Shown piece after piece: positions 7,742 through 15,152 of a stretch of 16,566 nt of DNA. The position numbers and the translations under genes were made by a program. The stretch covers positions 1 through 16,566 of the forward strand of contig DJWG01000110.1 of the NCBI GenBank assembly GCA_002440945.1. The letters are read 5' to 3'. Numbering within the stretch: position 1 is the first letter of the stretch; each line of letters starts with the position of its first letter. Source of the DNA: Rhodobacteraceae bacterium UBA6236. GTDB taxonomy: Bacteria > Pseudomonadota > Alphaproteobacteria > Rhodobacterales > Rhodobacteraceae. A model generated the notes under the pieces. It saw only the letters and a program-made list of their open reading frames with translations, did not search any database and was not told where the DNA came from.

Positions 7742-8539
7742 ATGCCGGGAAAGATCCGCATTGGCGTTGGCGGCTGGACCTTCGATCCCTGGAAGGGGGC
7801 CTTCTACCCCGAAGGCCTGCCCACCCGGCGGGAGCTGGAGTTCATGGCAAGCCGCATGACCGCGGTCGAGGTCAACGGCACCTATTACCGCACCCAGAAA
7901 CCCGACACCTTCGCCAAATGGCATGACGAGACGCCCGAGGATTTCTCCTTCGCCCTGAAGGCGCCGCGCTACGCCACCAATCGCCGCGTCCTGGCAGAGG
8001 CGGGCGACTCCGTGGATCGTTTCGTGAAGAGCGGCATCACCCGGCTGGGCGCAAAGCTTGGGCCGATCAACTGGCAGTTCCTGCCCACCAAGGCTTTCGA
8101 CCCCGGTGACTTCGCCGCCTTCCTTGATCTGCTGCCGGCCGTTCAGGACGGGATCCCTTTGTCCCACGCGGTCGAGGTGCGCCACCCGTCCTTCGTGGTG
8201 CCGGAGTTCGTCGATCTGTGCCGGGCGCGCGGCGTAGCCATCGTCTGCGCGGGGGACAGCGACTATCCGCAGATCGCAGATGCCACCGCGCCCTTCGTCT
8301 ATGCCCGGATCATGGGGACGCGCGCGGATGAGCCGAAAGGCTATTCACCCCGCGTCCTTGAGCAATGGGCCGACCGCGCCCGCACCTGGACGACAGGGCA
8401 GGGGGATGACGGTCTGCACCGCGTCGGCCCCGCCGATCACCACCGCCGCGATGTGTTCCTGTTCGTCATCAGCGGCGCGAAGGAGCGAAACCCCCTCGCC
8501 GCCCGCGCCCTGATCGAACGGCTGGAGCGAGATGCTTAG
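7742..8539 (+). CDS. DUF72 (YecE-like) domain protein
   Basis: 265 residues covering one DUF72 domain, a TIM-barrel-like fold of unknown biochemical activity. Seen are the N-terminal IRIGVGGWTFDPWKGAFYP, the AVEVNGTYYRTQ strand near 41-52, the ALKAPRYATNRRVL segment, EVRHPSF in the middle, and the C-terminal DVFLFVISGAKERNP that closes the domain. Start ATG 7742 has GGAGGG five bases upstream. The TAG stop (8537-8539) overlaps the stop of the convergent glutamine synthetase-like gene, so the two 3' ends share bases and no separate terminator fits between them. No operon partner suggests a role. Confidence 0.9.
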   Translation: MPGKIRIGVGGWTFDPWKGAFYPEGLPTRRELEFMASRMTAVEVNGTYYRTQKPDTFAKWHDETPEDFSFALKAPRYATNRRVLAEAGDSVDRFVKSGITRLGAKLGPINWQFLPTKAFDPGDFAAFLDLLPAVQDGIPLSHAVEVRHPSFVVPEFVDLCRARGVAIVCAGDSDYPQIADATAPFVYARIMGTRADEPKGYSPRVLEQWADRARTWTTGQGDDGLHRVGPADHHRRDVFLFVISGAKERNPLAARALIERLERDA

Positions 8540-9930
8540 ACCGTGTGCAGGTAAAGGTCGTAATCCACATCCGGGATCGTCCGCATGACCCGCGCGTATT
8601 CGGCGGCCTTGATGGCGCAGAAGGTGCGGTGCATGTCTTCGCCCAGCGCCTCTTTCAGGAAGGCGGAAGCCGTCGCGACCTCGATCGCCGCGCCCCAATC
8701 GGGCGGGATCGGGGGCGCGTCCTGACCATCGGCGTAGCCGTCGCCCTTGGTTTCCGGGCCGGGGTCGATCCGGTGTTTGAACCCGTGGCGGATGCCCGCC
8801 AGCACCGTCGCCGCCACCAGATAGGGGTTCGCGTCAACGCCTGCCGGGCGGTGTTCGATCCGCCGCGCCCGGATGTCGCCCGCCGGAATCCGCAGCGCGA
8901 CAGAGCGGTTGTTGACCCCCCAGGTCGGGCTGACCGGCGCATAGGAGTTGGACGCGAACCGCCGCCAGCTGTTGGCATGGGGCGCGAAGACCAGCATCGA
9001 TTCGCTCATCGTGGCGCGCAGGCCACCCAGCGCGTGCAGGATCCGGTCGTTCCAGATGCCTTCCTGGTTCTCGACAAAGACGTTACGGCCCGCATCGTCC
9101 TGCATCGAGACGTGGAAGTGCATCCCCGACCCGGCGTATTTCTCGACGGGCTTGGCCATGAAACAGGCGGTCACGCCGTGGCTTCGCGCCTGAAGCCGTA
9201 CGATCCGCTTCAGCCGCATCAGGTCGTCTGCGGCCTGCATCACGTCTTCGCGGTAATGCAGCGTCAGTTCGTATTGCCCCGGCGCATATTCCGAAATCAG
9301 CGTTTCGGCCTTGATCCCGGCCTTCGCCGCCGCCGCGTAGATGTCGGAAAACAGCGGCAACATCCCGTGCAGGTGATCGACGGAATAAACCTCGGTCTTG
9401 TGGCTGCGGCGGCCGTCCAGCACATCGGCGGCGGGCTGCACATAGCCGTCGGCATCGCGTTCGTTGGACAGCAGGAAAAATTCCAGTTCGAACGCACCGG
9501 CGGGGTGAAGCCCTTCGGCAGCCAGCGCATCGACCTGACGTTGCAGGGCGTGGCGCGGGTCCGATGTCATCGGCTGACCGTCGAGCGTATACATCGACAT
9601 GAACACCTCGCCGCGCGGCGGCTGGGTGTTGTGAAGGGGCTTGATCGTGCCGGGGATCGGCCAGGCGCGCAGATCGCCATCGCCCTGATCCCAGATCAGC
9701 CCGGTTTCGTGAACATCCTCGCCGCAGATGTCGAGGCCAAGGATCGAGATCGGCAGATGCCGCCCGCCCTTGTAGAAGGACAGAAGTTCATGCCGACGGA
9801 TGATCTTGCCACGGCCGATGCCGTTCGCGTCATGCAAGACGATGTCGAAGGCTTCGATTTCCGGGTGCCGGGCCAGAAACTCCTCGGCCTCGGCAAGGGT
9901 TGATCCCGAGGGGCTGTGCAGGTCGGTCAT
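8536..9930 (-). CDS. Glutamine synthetase family protein, probable gamma-glutamylpolyamine synthetase (PuuA-like)
   Basis: 464 residues with the glutamine synthetase fold: beta-grasp N-terminus (about 1-115) and catalytic domain. Metal and substrate positions include Glu148 and Glu150 (FELEFF), Glu214 and Glu221 (SEYAPGQYE), His271 (GMHFHVS), the arginines of SWRRF and NNRSVALRIP, and Glu359 (RIEHR). Length and the N-terminal FLARHPEIEAFDIVLHDANGIGRGK point to the PuuA/GlnA3-like branch that ligates glutamate to polyamines or other amines rather than to ammonia, and the adenylylation-loop region of GlnA is not evident. It is 7 bp after the aminotransferase and probably in the same transcript (glpR-aminotransferase-ligase); the Shine-Dalgarno is weak, suggesting coupling. 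Its stop overlaps that of the DUF72 gene. The amine substrate is unknown. Confidence 0.87.
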   Translation of the reverse strand: MTDLHSPSGSTLAEAEEFLARHPEIEAFDIVLHDANGIGRGKIIRRHELLSFYKGGRHLPISILGLDICGEDVHETGLIWDQGDGDLRAWPIPGTIKPLHNTQPPRGEVFMSMYTLDGQPMTSDPRHALQRQVDALAAEGLHPAGAFELEFFLLSNERDADGYVQPAADVLDGRRSHKTEVYSVDHLHGMLPLFSDIYAAAAKAGIKAETLISEYAPGQYELTLHYREDVMQAADDLMRLKRIVRLQARSHGVTACFMAKPVEKYAGSGMHFHVSMQDDAGRNVFVENQEGIWNDRILHALGGLRATMSESMLVFAPHANSWRRFASNSYAPVSPTWGVNNRSVALRIPAGDIRARRIEHRPAGVDANPYLVAATVLAGIRHGFKHRIDPGPETKGDGYADGQDAPPIPPDWGAAIEVATASAFLKEALGEDMHRTFCAIKAAEYARVMRTIPDVDYDLYLHTV

Positions 9931-9937
9931 TTGGGTC

Positions 9938-11311
9938 TCAGTCGAAAAGCTGGGTCAGGACTTCGTCGAAAGCGGCAACCAGACGGTCGATCTGGCGCTT
10001 CTTCGTCACCGGGCTGACCAGCATCATGTTGTGGAAGGGGGCGATCAGGCAGCCCCGGTTCAGAAGGCCGATGTGGATGGCGGATTCGAGTTCCGGCTGA
10101 TGGGCCAGCGCGGCCTCGGCCCCGTTCTTCAGGGGGCCAGGGGCGCAGATGAATTCGACCCGGGCGCCCACGCGCACCACATGCCAAGGCGCGCCATGCG
10201 CGGCGATCACCTTGGAAAGCCCCCGTTCCAGCCTTGCGGCGCGCTTTTCCATATGGGCGTAGGCCTTGTCGGTCATCACCTCGGACAGGGTGGCGCGCAG
10301 GCAGGCGAACTGCATCGGATTTGCCGAAAGCGTCGTTCCCATGCCGGAATGGCCCGCAGGCCGCGTCGAATTGTATTCCGCGAACCGCCGCGCCACGTCG
10401 CCGGTCATCCCCCAGACGGCCGTGGGCATCCCGCCCGCCACGCATTTGCCCACCACGAACATGTCGGGCAGCAGGCCATGCACGCGGGTATAGCCGCCAA
10501 GGCCGGAGGAAATCGTGTGTGTTTCGTCGATGATCAAAAGAGCGCCATGCTGGAACGCCAGTTCGCGCAAGCCTTCGTGGAAGCCGGGCTGGGGCAGGAC
10601 CATGCAGGAATTGGTCATCACCGGCTCGGTCAGGATCGCGGCCACATCACCGGCCTGAAGCAGCCGTTCGACCGAAGCGAGGTCATTGAATTCTGCCACA
10701 ACCGCCGTCTGCGTCAGGTCGGCGACCTGCCCCACCAGCCCCTTGCGGGCCGCGGTCGCGCCGTTTTCCAGTTCCACCATCGTCTCATCGACGGTGCCGT
10801 GGTAGCAGCCGTTGAACACCAGCACCTTCGGCTTCCCCGTCACCGCCCGCGCCACGCGCAGGGCAAAGCGGTTGGCGTCGGTGGCGGTGGTTGCGATCTG
10901 CCAGCGGAAATCGCCGAAGGTTTCGGTCAGCAGATGCCCGACCTCAAGCGCATCGACGGTGGGCAGCATGTAGGTCAGCCCGCGCGTGGCCTGTTGGCGG
11001 ATCGCCCTGGCCACGGGTTTGGGCGAATGGCCGAACATCGACCCGGTATCGCCCAGGCAGAAATCGTCGATCCCGAAGCCGTCCAGGTCGGTCAGATGCG
11101 CGCCGCCGGCCTTTTCGACCAGCATCGGGAAGGGCATCGACCAGTCCTTCATCCAGTGCATCGGCACCCCGTCCAGCCAGGACGCGGCCCCGGTCTTCAG
11201 CGCGGCTTCCGTCAGCGGGCGGACCTTGGCATAGCGGTGGGCTTCGCGGGTCGCAAAGGCCTGAAGCCGGTCGGGCGAAACGCCCCCGATCAGCGTGGCA
11301 TGTTGCGTCAT
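9938..11311 (-). CDS. Class III PLP-dependent aminotransferase
   Basis: 457 residues of the class III (ornithine/omega-amino acid, glutamate-1-semialdehyde aminomutase-like) fold. PLP-binding features: FNGCYHGTVDE at 166-176, the Asp262-Glu263 pair in IIDETHT whose aspartate meets the pyridine nitrogen, and Schiff-base Lys289 in VVGKCVAGGMP. The N-terminal 60 residues include tryptophan-rich PMHWMKDWSMPFP, which lies before the usual domain start. ATG 11311 has a GGAG nine bases upstream. It sits between glpR and the gamma-glutamyl ligase on one strand. With that ligase it could act in amine or omega-amino-acid catabolism (inference). A role as HemL (tetrapyrrole synthesis) is unlikely, as alphaproteobacteria make aminolevulinate by HemA condensation and the context is catabolic. 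Confidence 0.85.
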   Translation of the reverse strand: MTQHATLIGGVSPDRLQAFATREAHRYAKVRPLTEAALKTGAASWLDGVPMHWMKDWSMPFPMLVEKAGGAHLTDLDGFGIDDFCLGDTGSMFGHSPKPVARAIRQQATRGLTYMLPTVDALEVGHLLTETFGDFRWQIATTATDANRFALRVARAVTGKPKVLVFNGCYHGTVDETMVELENGATAARKGLVGQVADLTQTAVVAEFNDLASVERLLQAGDVAAILTEPVMTNSCMVLPQPGFHEGLRELAFQHGALLIIDETHTISSGLGGYTRVHGLLPDMFVVGKCVAGGMPTAVWGMTGDVARRFAEYNSTRPAGHSGMGTTLSANPMQFACLRATLSEVMTDKAYAHMEKRAARLERGLSKVIAAHGAPWHVVRVGARVEFICAPGPLKNGAEAALAHQPELESAIHIGLLNRGCLIAPFHNMMLVSPVTKKRQIDRLVAAFDEVLTQLFD

Positions 11312-11338
11312 GATGGGATACTCCGGTTTGATCGGGCC

Positions 11339-11344
11339 GTTATA
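11339..11344 (-). promoter_or_regulatory. Candidate -10 box upstream of the aminotransferase
   Basis: Leftward TATAAC (11344-11339) matches five of six -10 bases and stands about 28 bases before the ATG. No good -35 lies 16-18 bases away, so the promoter, if real, may need an activator. It would give the aminotransferase-ligase pair its own start besides read-through from glpR. Confidence 0.3.
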
Positions 11345-11375
11345 GCCGGAAGCGGGCCGAAAACGGAAGGGAATC

Positions 11376-11397
11376 CCGCGAAAGGGCGGTTTCGCGG
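11376..11397. promoter_or_regulatory. Inverted repeat after glpR; operator-like, or weak terminator
   Basis: Perfect 8-bp arms CCGCGAAA (11376-11383) and TTTCGCGG (11390-11397) around a 6-base centre, starting two bases from the glpR stop codon. It contains GCGAA-N8-TTCGC, the same core and spacing as the palindrome in the glpR-glpD gap. It could be a GlpR-type operator for the downstream aminotransferase promoter, or the glpR terminator hairpin; the absence of an adjacent T-tract weakens the terminator reading. Confidence 0.45.
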
Positions 11398-11398
11398 A

Positions 11399-12157
11399 TC
11401 AGACGACGTGAACGGCCGTATCCCATTCCTTGCATTGGCGCGCGAGAGGCTCGGGCAGCGGCGCATCGGTGAAGATCGCGTCGATTTCCGAAAGCGATCC
11501 GATCCGCACCGGCGCCGACCGGCTGAGCTTCGAGGCATCCGCCACCAGGAAGACCTTGCGCGATTGCTTGATGATGGCGCGGCTCACCCGCACTTCTTGC
11601 GCGTCGAAATCCAGAAGATCGCCGTCCAGATCCAGCGCCGAAGTGCCAATCACCGCGTGATCGACCTTGAAGGCCTGGATCGCCTGCGTCGTCAGATCGC
11701 CGATCAACCCACCGTCCGACCGCCGCAGAAGCCCGCCCGTCACGATCACCTCGCAGCTTTGGTTGGCGACAAGGATGTTGGCCACGTTGATGTTGTTGGT
11801 CAGCACCGTGATGCTGCGATGGCCCAGCAATTCGCGCGCCACCGCCTCGGTCGTGGTGCCGATGTTCAAAAGCAGCGAGGAATTGTCGGGGATCGCCTTG
11901 GCGCAGGCCCGCGCGATGCGGGTCTTGGCATCGGCGGCCATGGCGCGGCGATCTTCATAGCCGATGTTCGTGACGCCCGACGGCATGATCGCGCCGCCAT
12001 GCACCCGATCAAGCTTTCCGGCATCCGCCAGTTCCGTCAGGTCGCGCCGGATCGTCTGCGCGGTGACGTTGAAGCGTTCGGCCAGATCATCGACGATCAC
12101 GCGCCCCTCGGCCCGGGCGATGTCGAGGATTTCGGTCTGGCGGAAGCTTAGGGCCAC
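11399..12157 (-). CDS. glpR: DeoR-family transcriptional repressor of glycerol 3-phosphate metabolism
   Basis: 252 residues, the usual DeoR-family length. The N-terminal winged helix-turn-helix (about 5-57) has the family signature VDDLAERFNVTAQTIRRDL followed by KLDRVHGGA. The C-terminal DeoRC sensor domain has the phosphosugar loop IGTTTEAVA near 99-107, LTNNINVANIL, and ADASK at 206-210. The GTG at 12157 is the start: AGGAGG lies five bases upstream and the family N-terminus (MALSFRQTEILDIA) begins there. It is divergent from glpD across 249 bp of repeat-rich DNA, which strongly supports glycerol 3-phosphate as inducer and the glp genes as targets, probably with autoregulation. The specific ligand is inferred from context, since DeoR proteins share this architecture. 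Confidence 0.9.
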   Translation of the reverse strand: MALSFRQTEILDIARAEGRVIVDDLAERFNVTAQTIRRDLTELADAGKLDRVHGGAIMPSGVTNIGYEDRRAMAADAKTRIARACAKAIPDNSSLLLNIGTTTEAVARELLGHRSITVLTNNINVANILVANQSCEVIVTGGLLRRSDGGLIGDLTTQAIQAFKVDHAVIGTSALDLDGDLLDFDAQEVRVSRAIIKQSRKVFLVADASKLSRSAPVRIGSLSEIDAIFTDAPLPEPLARQCKEWDTAVHVV

Positions 12158-12211
12158 GGGATCCTCCTGAGCGCGTCGGTTGGTGATTTCCGCAACGTAA
12201 CAAGGTCGGGA

Positions 12212-12242
12212 CGAAAGGAAAAGCGAACAAATGCGAACGCAA
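12212..12242. repeat. Tandem CGAA repeats on the glpR side of the intergenic region (putative operator)
   Basis: GCGAACAAAT (12223-12232) is followed directly by GCGAACGCAA (12233-12242), a direct repeat with exactly 10-bp period; a further CGAA occurs at 12212-12215. On the other strand these read TTCG, the core found in E. coli GlpR half-sites. They lie 55-85 bp upstream of the glpR start codon, suitable for autoregulation. Confidence 0.45.
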
Positions 12243-12251
12243 CTTTGGGTA

Positions 12252-12289
12252 TTCTGCGGCTGCGAAGGGTCTATTTCGCCAACGCAGAA
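12252..12289. promoter_or_regulatory. 38-bp interrupted palindrome between glpR and glpD
   Basis: Nested arms share one centre: outer TTCTGCG (12252-12258) with CGCAGAA (12283-12289), and inner GCGAA (12262-12266) with TTCGC (12275-12279), separated by 3-base unpaired steps and an 8-base middle. It lies near mid-gap, between the two tandem-repeat clusters. A dimeric regulator site is the simplest reading; in RNA it could form a hairpin in a long leader. Confidence 0.45.
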
Positions 12290-12325
12290 CCAAAAATGAT
12301 CGTATAGAAGGGGAGTAATGCGTCA

Positions 12326-12345
12326 AAACGAAAATAAACGAAAAC
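12326..12345. repeat. Tandem AAACGAAAA repeats upstream of glpD (putative GlpR operator)
   Basis: AAACGAAAAT (12326-12335) and AAACGAAAAC (12336-12345) form a near-perfect direct repeat of 10-bp period in an unusually AT-rich patch, just upstream of a TTGACA. On the opposite strand each reads TTTTCGTTT, a pattern typical of DeoR-family operators such as AgaR and GlpR. Binding by the adjacent GlpR is inferred. Confidence 0.5.
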
Positions 12346-12352
12346 AAACCCT

Positions 12353-12384
12353 TTGACAAAGCCTGACCTCTTGCCCCTTATGAA
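12353..12384 (+). promoter_or_regulatory. Candidate glpD promoter
   Basis: A perfect TTGACA at 12353-12358 is followed by TATGAA at 12379-12384. The 20-bp spacing is longer than ideal and the -10 is four of six. Transcription would start close to the glpD ribosome-binding site (12394-12402). It directly abuts the AAACGAAAA repeats, as expected for a repressed promoter. Confidence 0.35.
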
Positions 12385-12406
12385 AGGGGTGCCGGAAGGG
12401 GGTTCG

Positions 12407-13999
12407 ATGTCCGCAGGTGGTCACAACGGGGCAGGCGTGGATGTCTTCGTCATTGGCGGCGGGATCAACGGCTGCGGCATTGCCCGTGATGCGGCCGGAC
12501 GCGGGCTGTCGGTGGTGCTGGCCGAAATGCACGATCTGGCCTCGGCGACCTCATCCGCCTCGACCAAGCTTTTCCACGGCGGACTGCGCTATCTGGAATA
12601 TTTCGAGGTGCGCCTGGTCCGCGAGGCGTTGATCGAACGCGAGACGCTTCTGCGCGCCATGCCCCATATCAGCTGGCCGATGCGCTTCGTCCTGCCCTAC
12701 CACCGCGACATGCGGTTCGAAGGCGAAACGCCAACCTCGCGGCTTCTGTCGCTGGTCATGCCCTGGATGCGCGGCCGCCGTCCGGCCTGGCTGATCCGGC
12801 TGGGGCTGTTTCTTTACGACACTCTGGGCGGGCGAAAGCTGCTGCCCGGCACCACGACGGTGGATCTGCGCCGCGATCCGGCTGGCGCGGTGCTGAAGCC
12901 GAAGTTCGAGAAGGCCTTCGAATATTCCGATTGCTGGGTGCAGGATTCGCGGCTTGTGGTCCTGAATGCCCGTGATGCCCAGGCCCGTGGCGCCCGCATT
13001 CTGACGCGGGCGAGGGTGGTTTCCGCCGAACGGGGGGCGGGCGGCTGGATCGTCCATATTCGCCACGAAGACGGGCGCGAGGAACAGATCGCGGCCAAGG
13101 TCGTGGTCAACGCGGGCGGGCCGTGGGTCGAGGACGTGCTGAAGACCACGTTGCGGCAGAATTCGCCCGCCGGGGTGCGGCTGGTGCGCGGCAGCCATAT
13201 CGTCACCCGGCGGCTTTACGACCACGACAAGTGCTATTTCTTCCAGGGCGAGGATGGCCGGATCATCTTCGCCATTCCCTATGAAGGCGATTTCACCCTG
13301 ATCGGCACCACCGACAAGGACCATCACGGCGACCCGGCTCACCCCCGCTGCACCGAGGAAGAAGCGGATTACCTTTGCGACTTCGCCTCGCGCTATTTCC
13401 GCCGGCCGGTGACGCGGGATGATGTCGTATGGACCTATTCCGGCGTGCGACCGCTGTACAACGACGGGGCAAAGTCGGCCACCGCCGCAACGCGGGATTA
13501 TGTGCTGGCGCTGGATGATCGGGCCGCGCCGCTTCTCAGTGTGTTCGGGGGCAAGATCACCACCTACCGGCGGCTTGCCGAACATGCGCTGGAAAAGATC
13601 CTGCCGTTCTTTCCCGGGACGCGCGGCGACTGGACCGCCGGAGTGCCGCTGCCCGGTGGCGATTTTCCGGTGGACGGCGTTTCGCGCCTGACCGCCGATC
13701 TGCGCGCGCGCTACCATTTTCTGACCGAGCCCTGGGCCGAACGCATGGTCCGCGCCTATGGAACGGAAGTGACCGCGATCCTCGGTCCGGCCCAGACACT
13801 TGATGATCTGGGCCAGGACTTTGGCGGCACCTTGACCGAGGCCGAGGTGCGTTGGCTCATGAAACAGGAATTCGCGCAAAGCGCAGAGGATGTGATCTGG
13901 CGCCGGTCCAAGCTGGGGCTCCGGCTGGAGGCCGAACAGGTCGCGGCGCTGGAACGCTGGATGGCAGTGGCCGCACCACGGATGGCCGAAGCGGTCTGA
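12407..13999 (+). CDS. glpD: Aerobic glycerol-3-phosphate dehydrogenase (FAD, quinone-linked)
   Basis: Oxidises glycerol 3-phosphate to dihydroxyacetone phosphate and passes electrons to quinone at the inner face of the cytoplasmic membrane. The 530-residue protein is slightly longer than E. coli GlpD (501). It has the FAD-binding VFVIGGGINGCG at 13-24, the family signature ATSSASTKLFHGGLRYLE near 47-64, FAIPYEGDFTLIGTTD, the GVRPLYNDG loop and SVFGGKITTYRRLAEHALE. The frame is open from a TTG at 12353, but ATG 12407 is chosen because GGAAGGGGG precedes it and homology starts shortly after; an ATG at 12380 has no ribosome site. It is the first gene of the rightward glycerol operon, 52 bp before glpS, and is probably repressed by GlpR through the repeats upstream. 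Confidence 0.95.
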   Translation: MSAGGHNGAGVDVFVIGGGINGCGIARDAAGRGLSVVLAEMHDLASATSSASTKLFHGGLRYLEYFEVRLVREALIERETLLRAMPHISWPMRFVLPYHRDMRFEGETPTSRLLSLVMPWMRGRRPAWLIRLGLFLYDTLGGRKLLPGTTTVDLRRDPAGAVLKPKFEKAFEYSDCWVQDSRLVVLNARDAQARGARILTRARVVSAERGAGGWIVHIRHEDGREEQIAAKVVVNAGGPWVEDVLKTTLRQNSPAGVRLVRGSHIVTRRLYDHDKCYFFQGEDGRIIFAIPYEGDFTLIGTTDKDHHGDPAHPRCTEEEADYLCDFASRYFRRPVTRDDVVWTYSGVRPLYNDGAKSATAATRDYVLALDDRAAPLLSVFGGKITTYRRLAEHALEKILPFFPGTRGDWTAGVPLPGGDFPVDGVSRLTADLRARYHFLTEPWAERMVRAYGTEVTAILGPAQTLDDLGQDFGGTLTEAEVRWLMKQEFAQSAEDVIWRRSKLGLRLEAEQVAALERWMAVAAPRMAEAV

Positions 14000-14051
14000 G
14001 GATAGGGTTTGGCCGGGTGCGAGGGGCGCCCGGTCGATGAGGAGGAAGCGC

Positions 14052-15140
14052 ATGGCGCTTGAACTGCGGGGGGTGGCGAAGGTCGTGGCGGGCAAGACCC
14101 ATATCCACGATACCGACCTGACCCTTGAAAAAGGCACGATGAACGTCCTCCTGGGGCCGACCCTTGCGGGGAAGACCACGCTCATGCGGCTGATGGCGGG
14201 GCTCGATGTGCCGACGCGGGGCAGCGTCCTGTGGCATAGCAAGGACGTGACCGGCCAGCGCGTGCAGGACCGTCAGGTGGCGATGGTCTACCAGCAGTTC
14301 ATCAACTACCCCTCGATGACGGTCTACGACAACATCGCCTCGCCCCTGCGGCTGATGGGCCGCGCCCGGGGCGACATCGACGCCCGCGTGAGGCGCGTGG
14401 CCGAGATGCTGAAGCTGACGCCGCTTCTGGCCCGCAAGCCGCTGGAACTGTCGGGCGGCCAGCAGCAACGCTGCGCGCTGGCCCGGGCGCTGGTCAAGGA
14501 CGCGGGGCTGGTCCTGCTGGACGAACCGCTGGCGAACCTGGACTACAAGCTGCGCGAAGAGCTTCGTCTTGAGATTCCGAAAATCTTCGAATCCTCCGGC
14601 GCGATCTTCGTCTACGCCACCACGGAACCCGAAGAAGCACTGCTTCTGGGCGGCAATACCGCCACGCTTTGGGAAGGGCGCATCACCCAGTTCGGCCCCA
14701 CGCCGCAGGTCTATCGCCAGCCCGCCGACGCCACCACGGCCCGGGTGTTTTCTGACCCGCCGATGAATTTCCTGTCGCTGGCCAAGATCGGCAATCGCGT
14801 CGTTTTCGGCGAAGGCCAGCAGGCCCCTGCGGCGGGCGTGCTTCTGGATCTGCCGGACGGGCGCTACATGGGCGGATTTCGGGCCAACCACCTGTCCCTG
14901 GGCCGCCACTCCGGCGATGCCGTCGAATTCCCGGCCCGCGTCGCGGTGACCGAAATCACCGGATCGGAAACCTTCGTCCACCTGGATCACGGCGACCAGC
15001 GTTGGGTCGGGCTGATCGGCGGGGTGCACCGCCTTGCGCCGGGCGATGCGGTGACGGTCCATCTGGACCCGGCGCATCTATACGTCTTTGGCGAAGGGGG
15101 CCGGCTTGTCGCCCCGGCGCCCTATGCAATCGCGGCTTGA
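14052..15140 (+). CDS. glpS: Glycerol ABC transporter ATP-binding subunit GlpS (lacks H-loop histidine)
   Basis: 362 residues of the MalK-type family: nucleotide-binding domain about 1-230, then a TOBE-like regulatory region. Walker A is GPTLAGKTT (Lys41), Q-loop Gln81, signature LSGGQ at 133-137, Walker B VLLDEP with catalytic Glu158, D-loop Asp164. At the H-loop, where MalK has YVTHDQVEA, this protein has YATTEPEEA, so Thr191 replaces the switch histidine. In rhizobia, GlpS and GlpT form the ATPase pair of a glycerol importer with permeases GlpP and GlpQ and binding protein GlpV. Start ATG 14052 has GGAGGAA four bases upstream; an ATG at 14037 is part of the leader. It is followed by glpT after 12 bp. 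Confidence 0.9.
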   Translation: MALELRGVAKVVAGKTHIHDTDLTLEKGTMNVLLGPTLAGKTTLMRLMAGLDVPTRGSVLWHSKDVTGQRVQDRQVAMVYQQFINYPSMTVYDNIASPLRLMGRARGDIDARVRRVAEMLKLTPLLARKPLELSGGQQQRCALARALVKDAGLVLLDEPLANLDYKLREELRLEIPKIFESSGAIFVYATTEPEEALLLGGNTATLWEGRITQFGPTPQVYRQPADATTARVFSDPPMNFLSLAKIGNRVVFGEGQQAPAAGVLLDLPDGRYMGGFRANHLSLGRHSGDAVEFPARVAVTEITGSETFVHLDHGDQRWVGLIGGVHRLAPGDAVTVHLDPAHLYVFGEGGRLVAPAPYAIAA

Positions 15141-15152
15141 AAGGGGGCGGAA

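Noticed and set aside
9938..11311. Aminotransferase as HemL (glutamate-1-semialdehyde aminomutase)
   Set aside because: Fold similarity exists, but alphaproteobacteria normally use the HemA glycine/succinyl-CoA route, and no other tetrapyrrole gene is near.
9800..12151. 783-residue rightward open frame
   Set aside because: It runs antisense to the ligase, aminotransferase and glpR, all of which have clear motifs. Its translation is rich in Arg, Gly, His and Gln without domain features.
12353..12406. TTG or ATG (12380) upstream starts for glpD
   Set aside because: The TTG is part of the TTGACA promoter-like box and neither has a ribosome-binding site, while ATG 12407 has GGAAGGGGG and fits the family N-terminus.
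12551..14242. 563-residue leftward open frame opposite glpD
   Set aside because: Shadow of glpD; no motif, composition typical of an antisense frame in GC-rich DNA.
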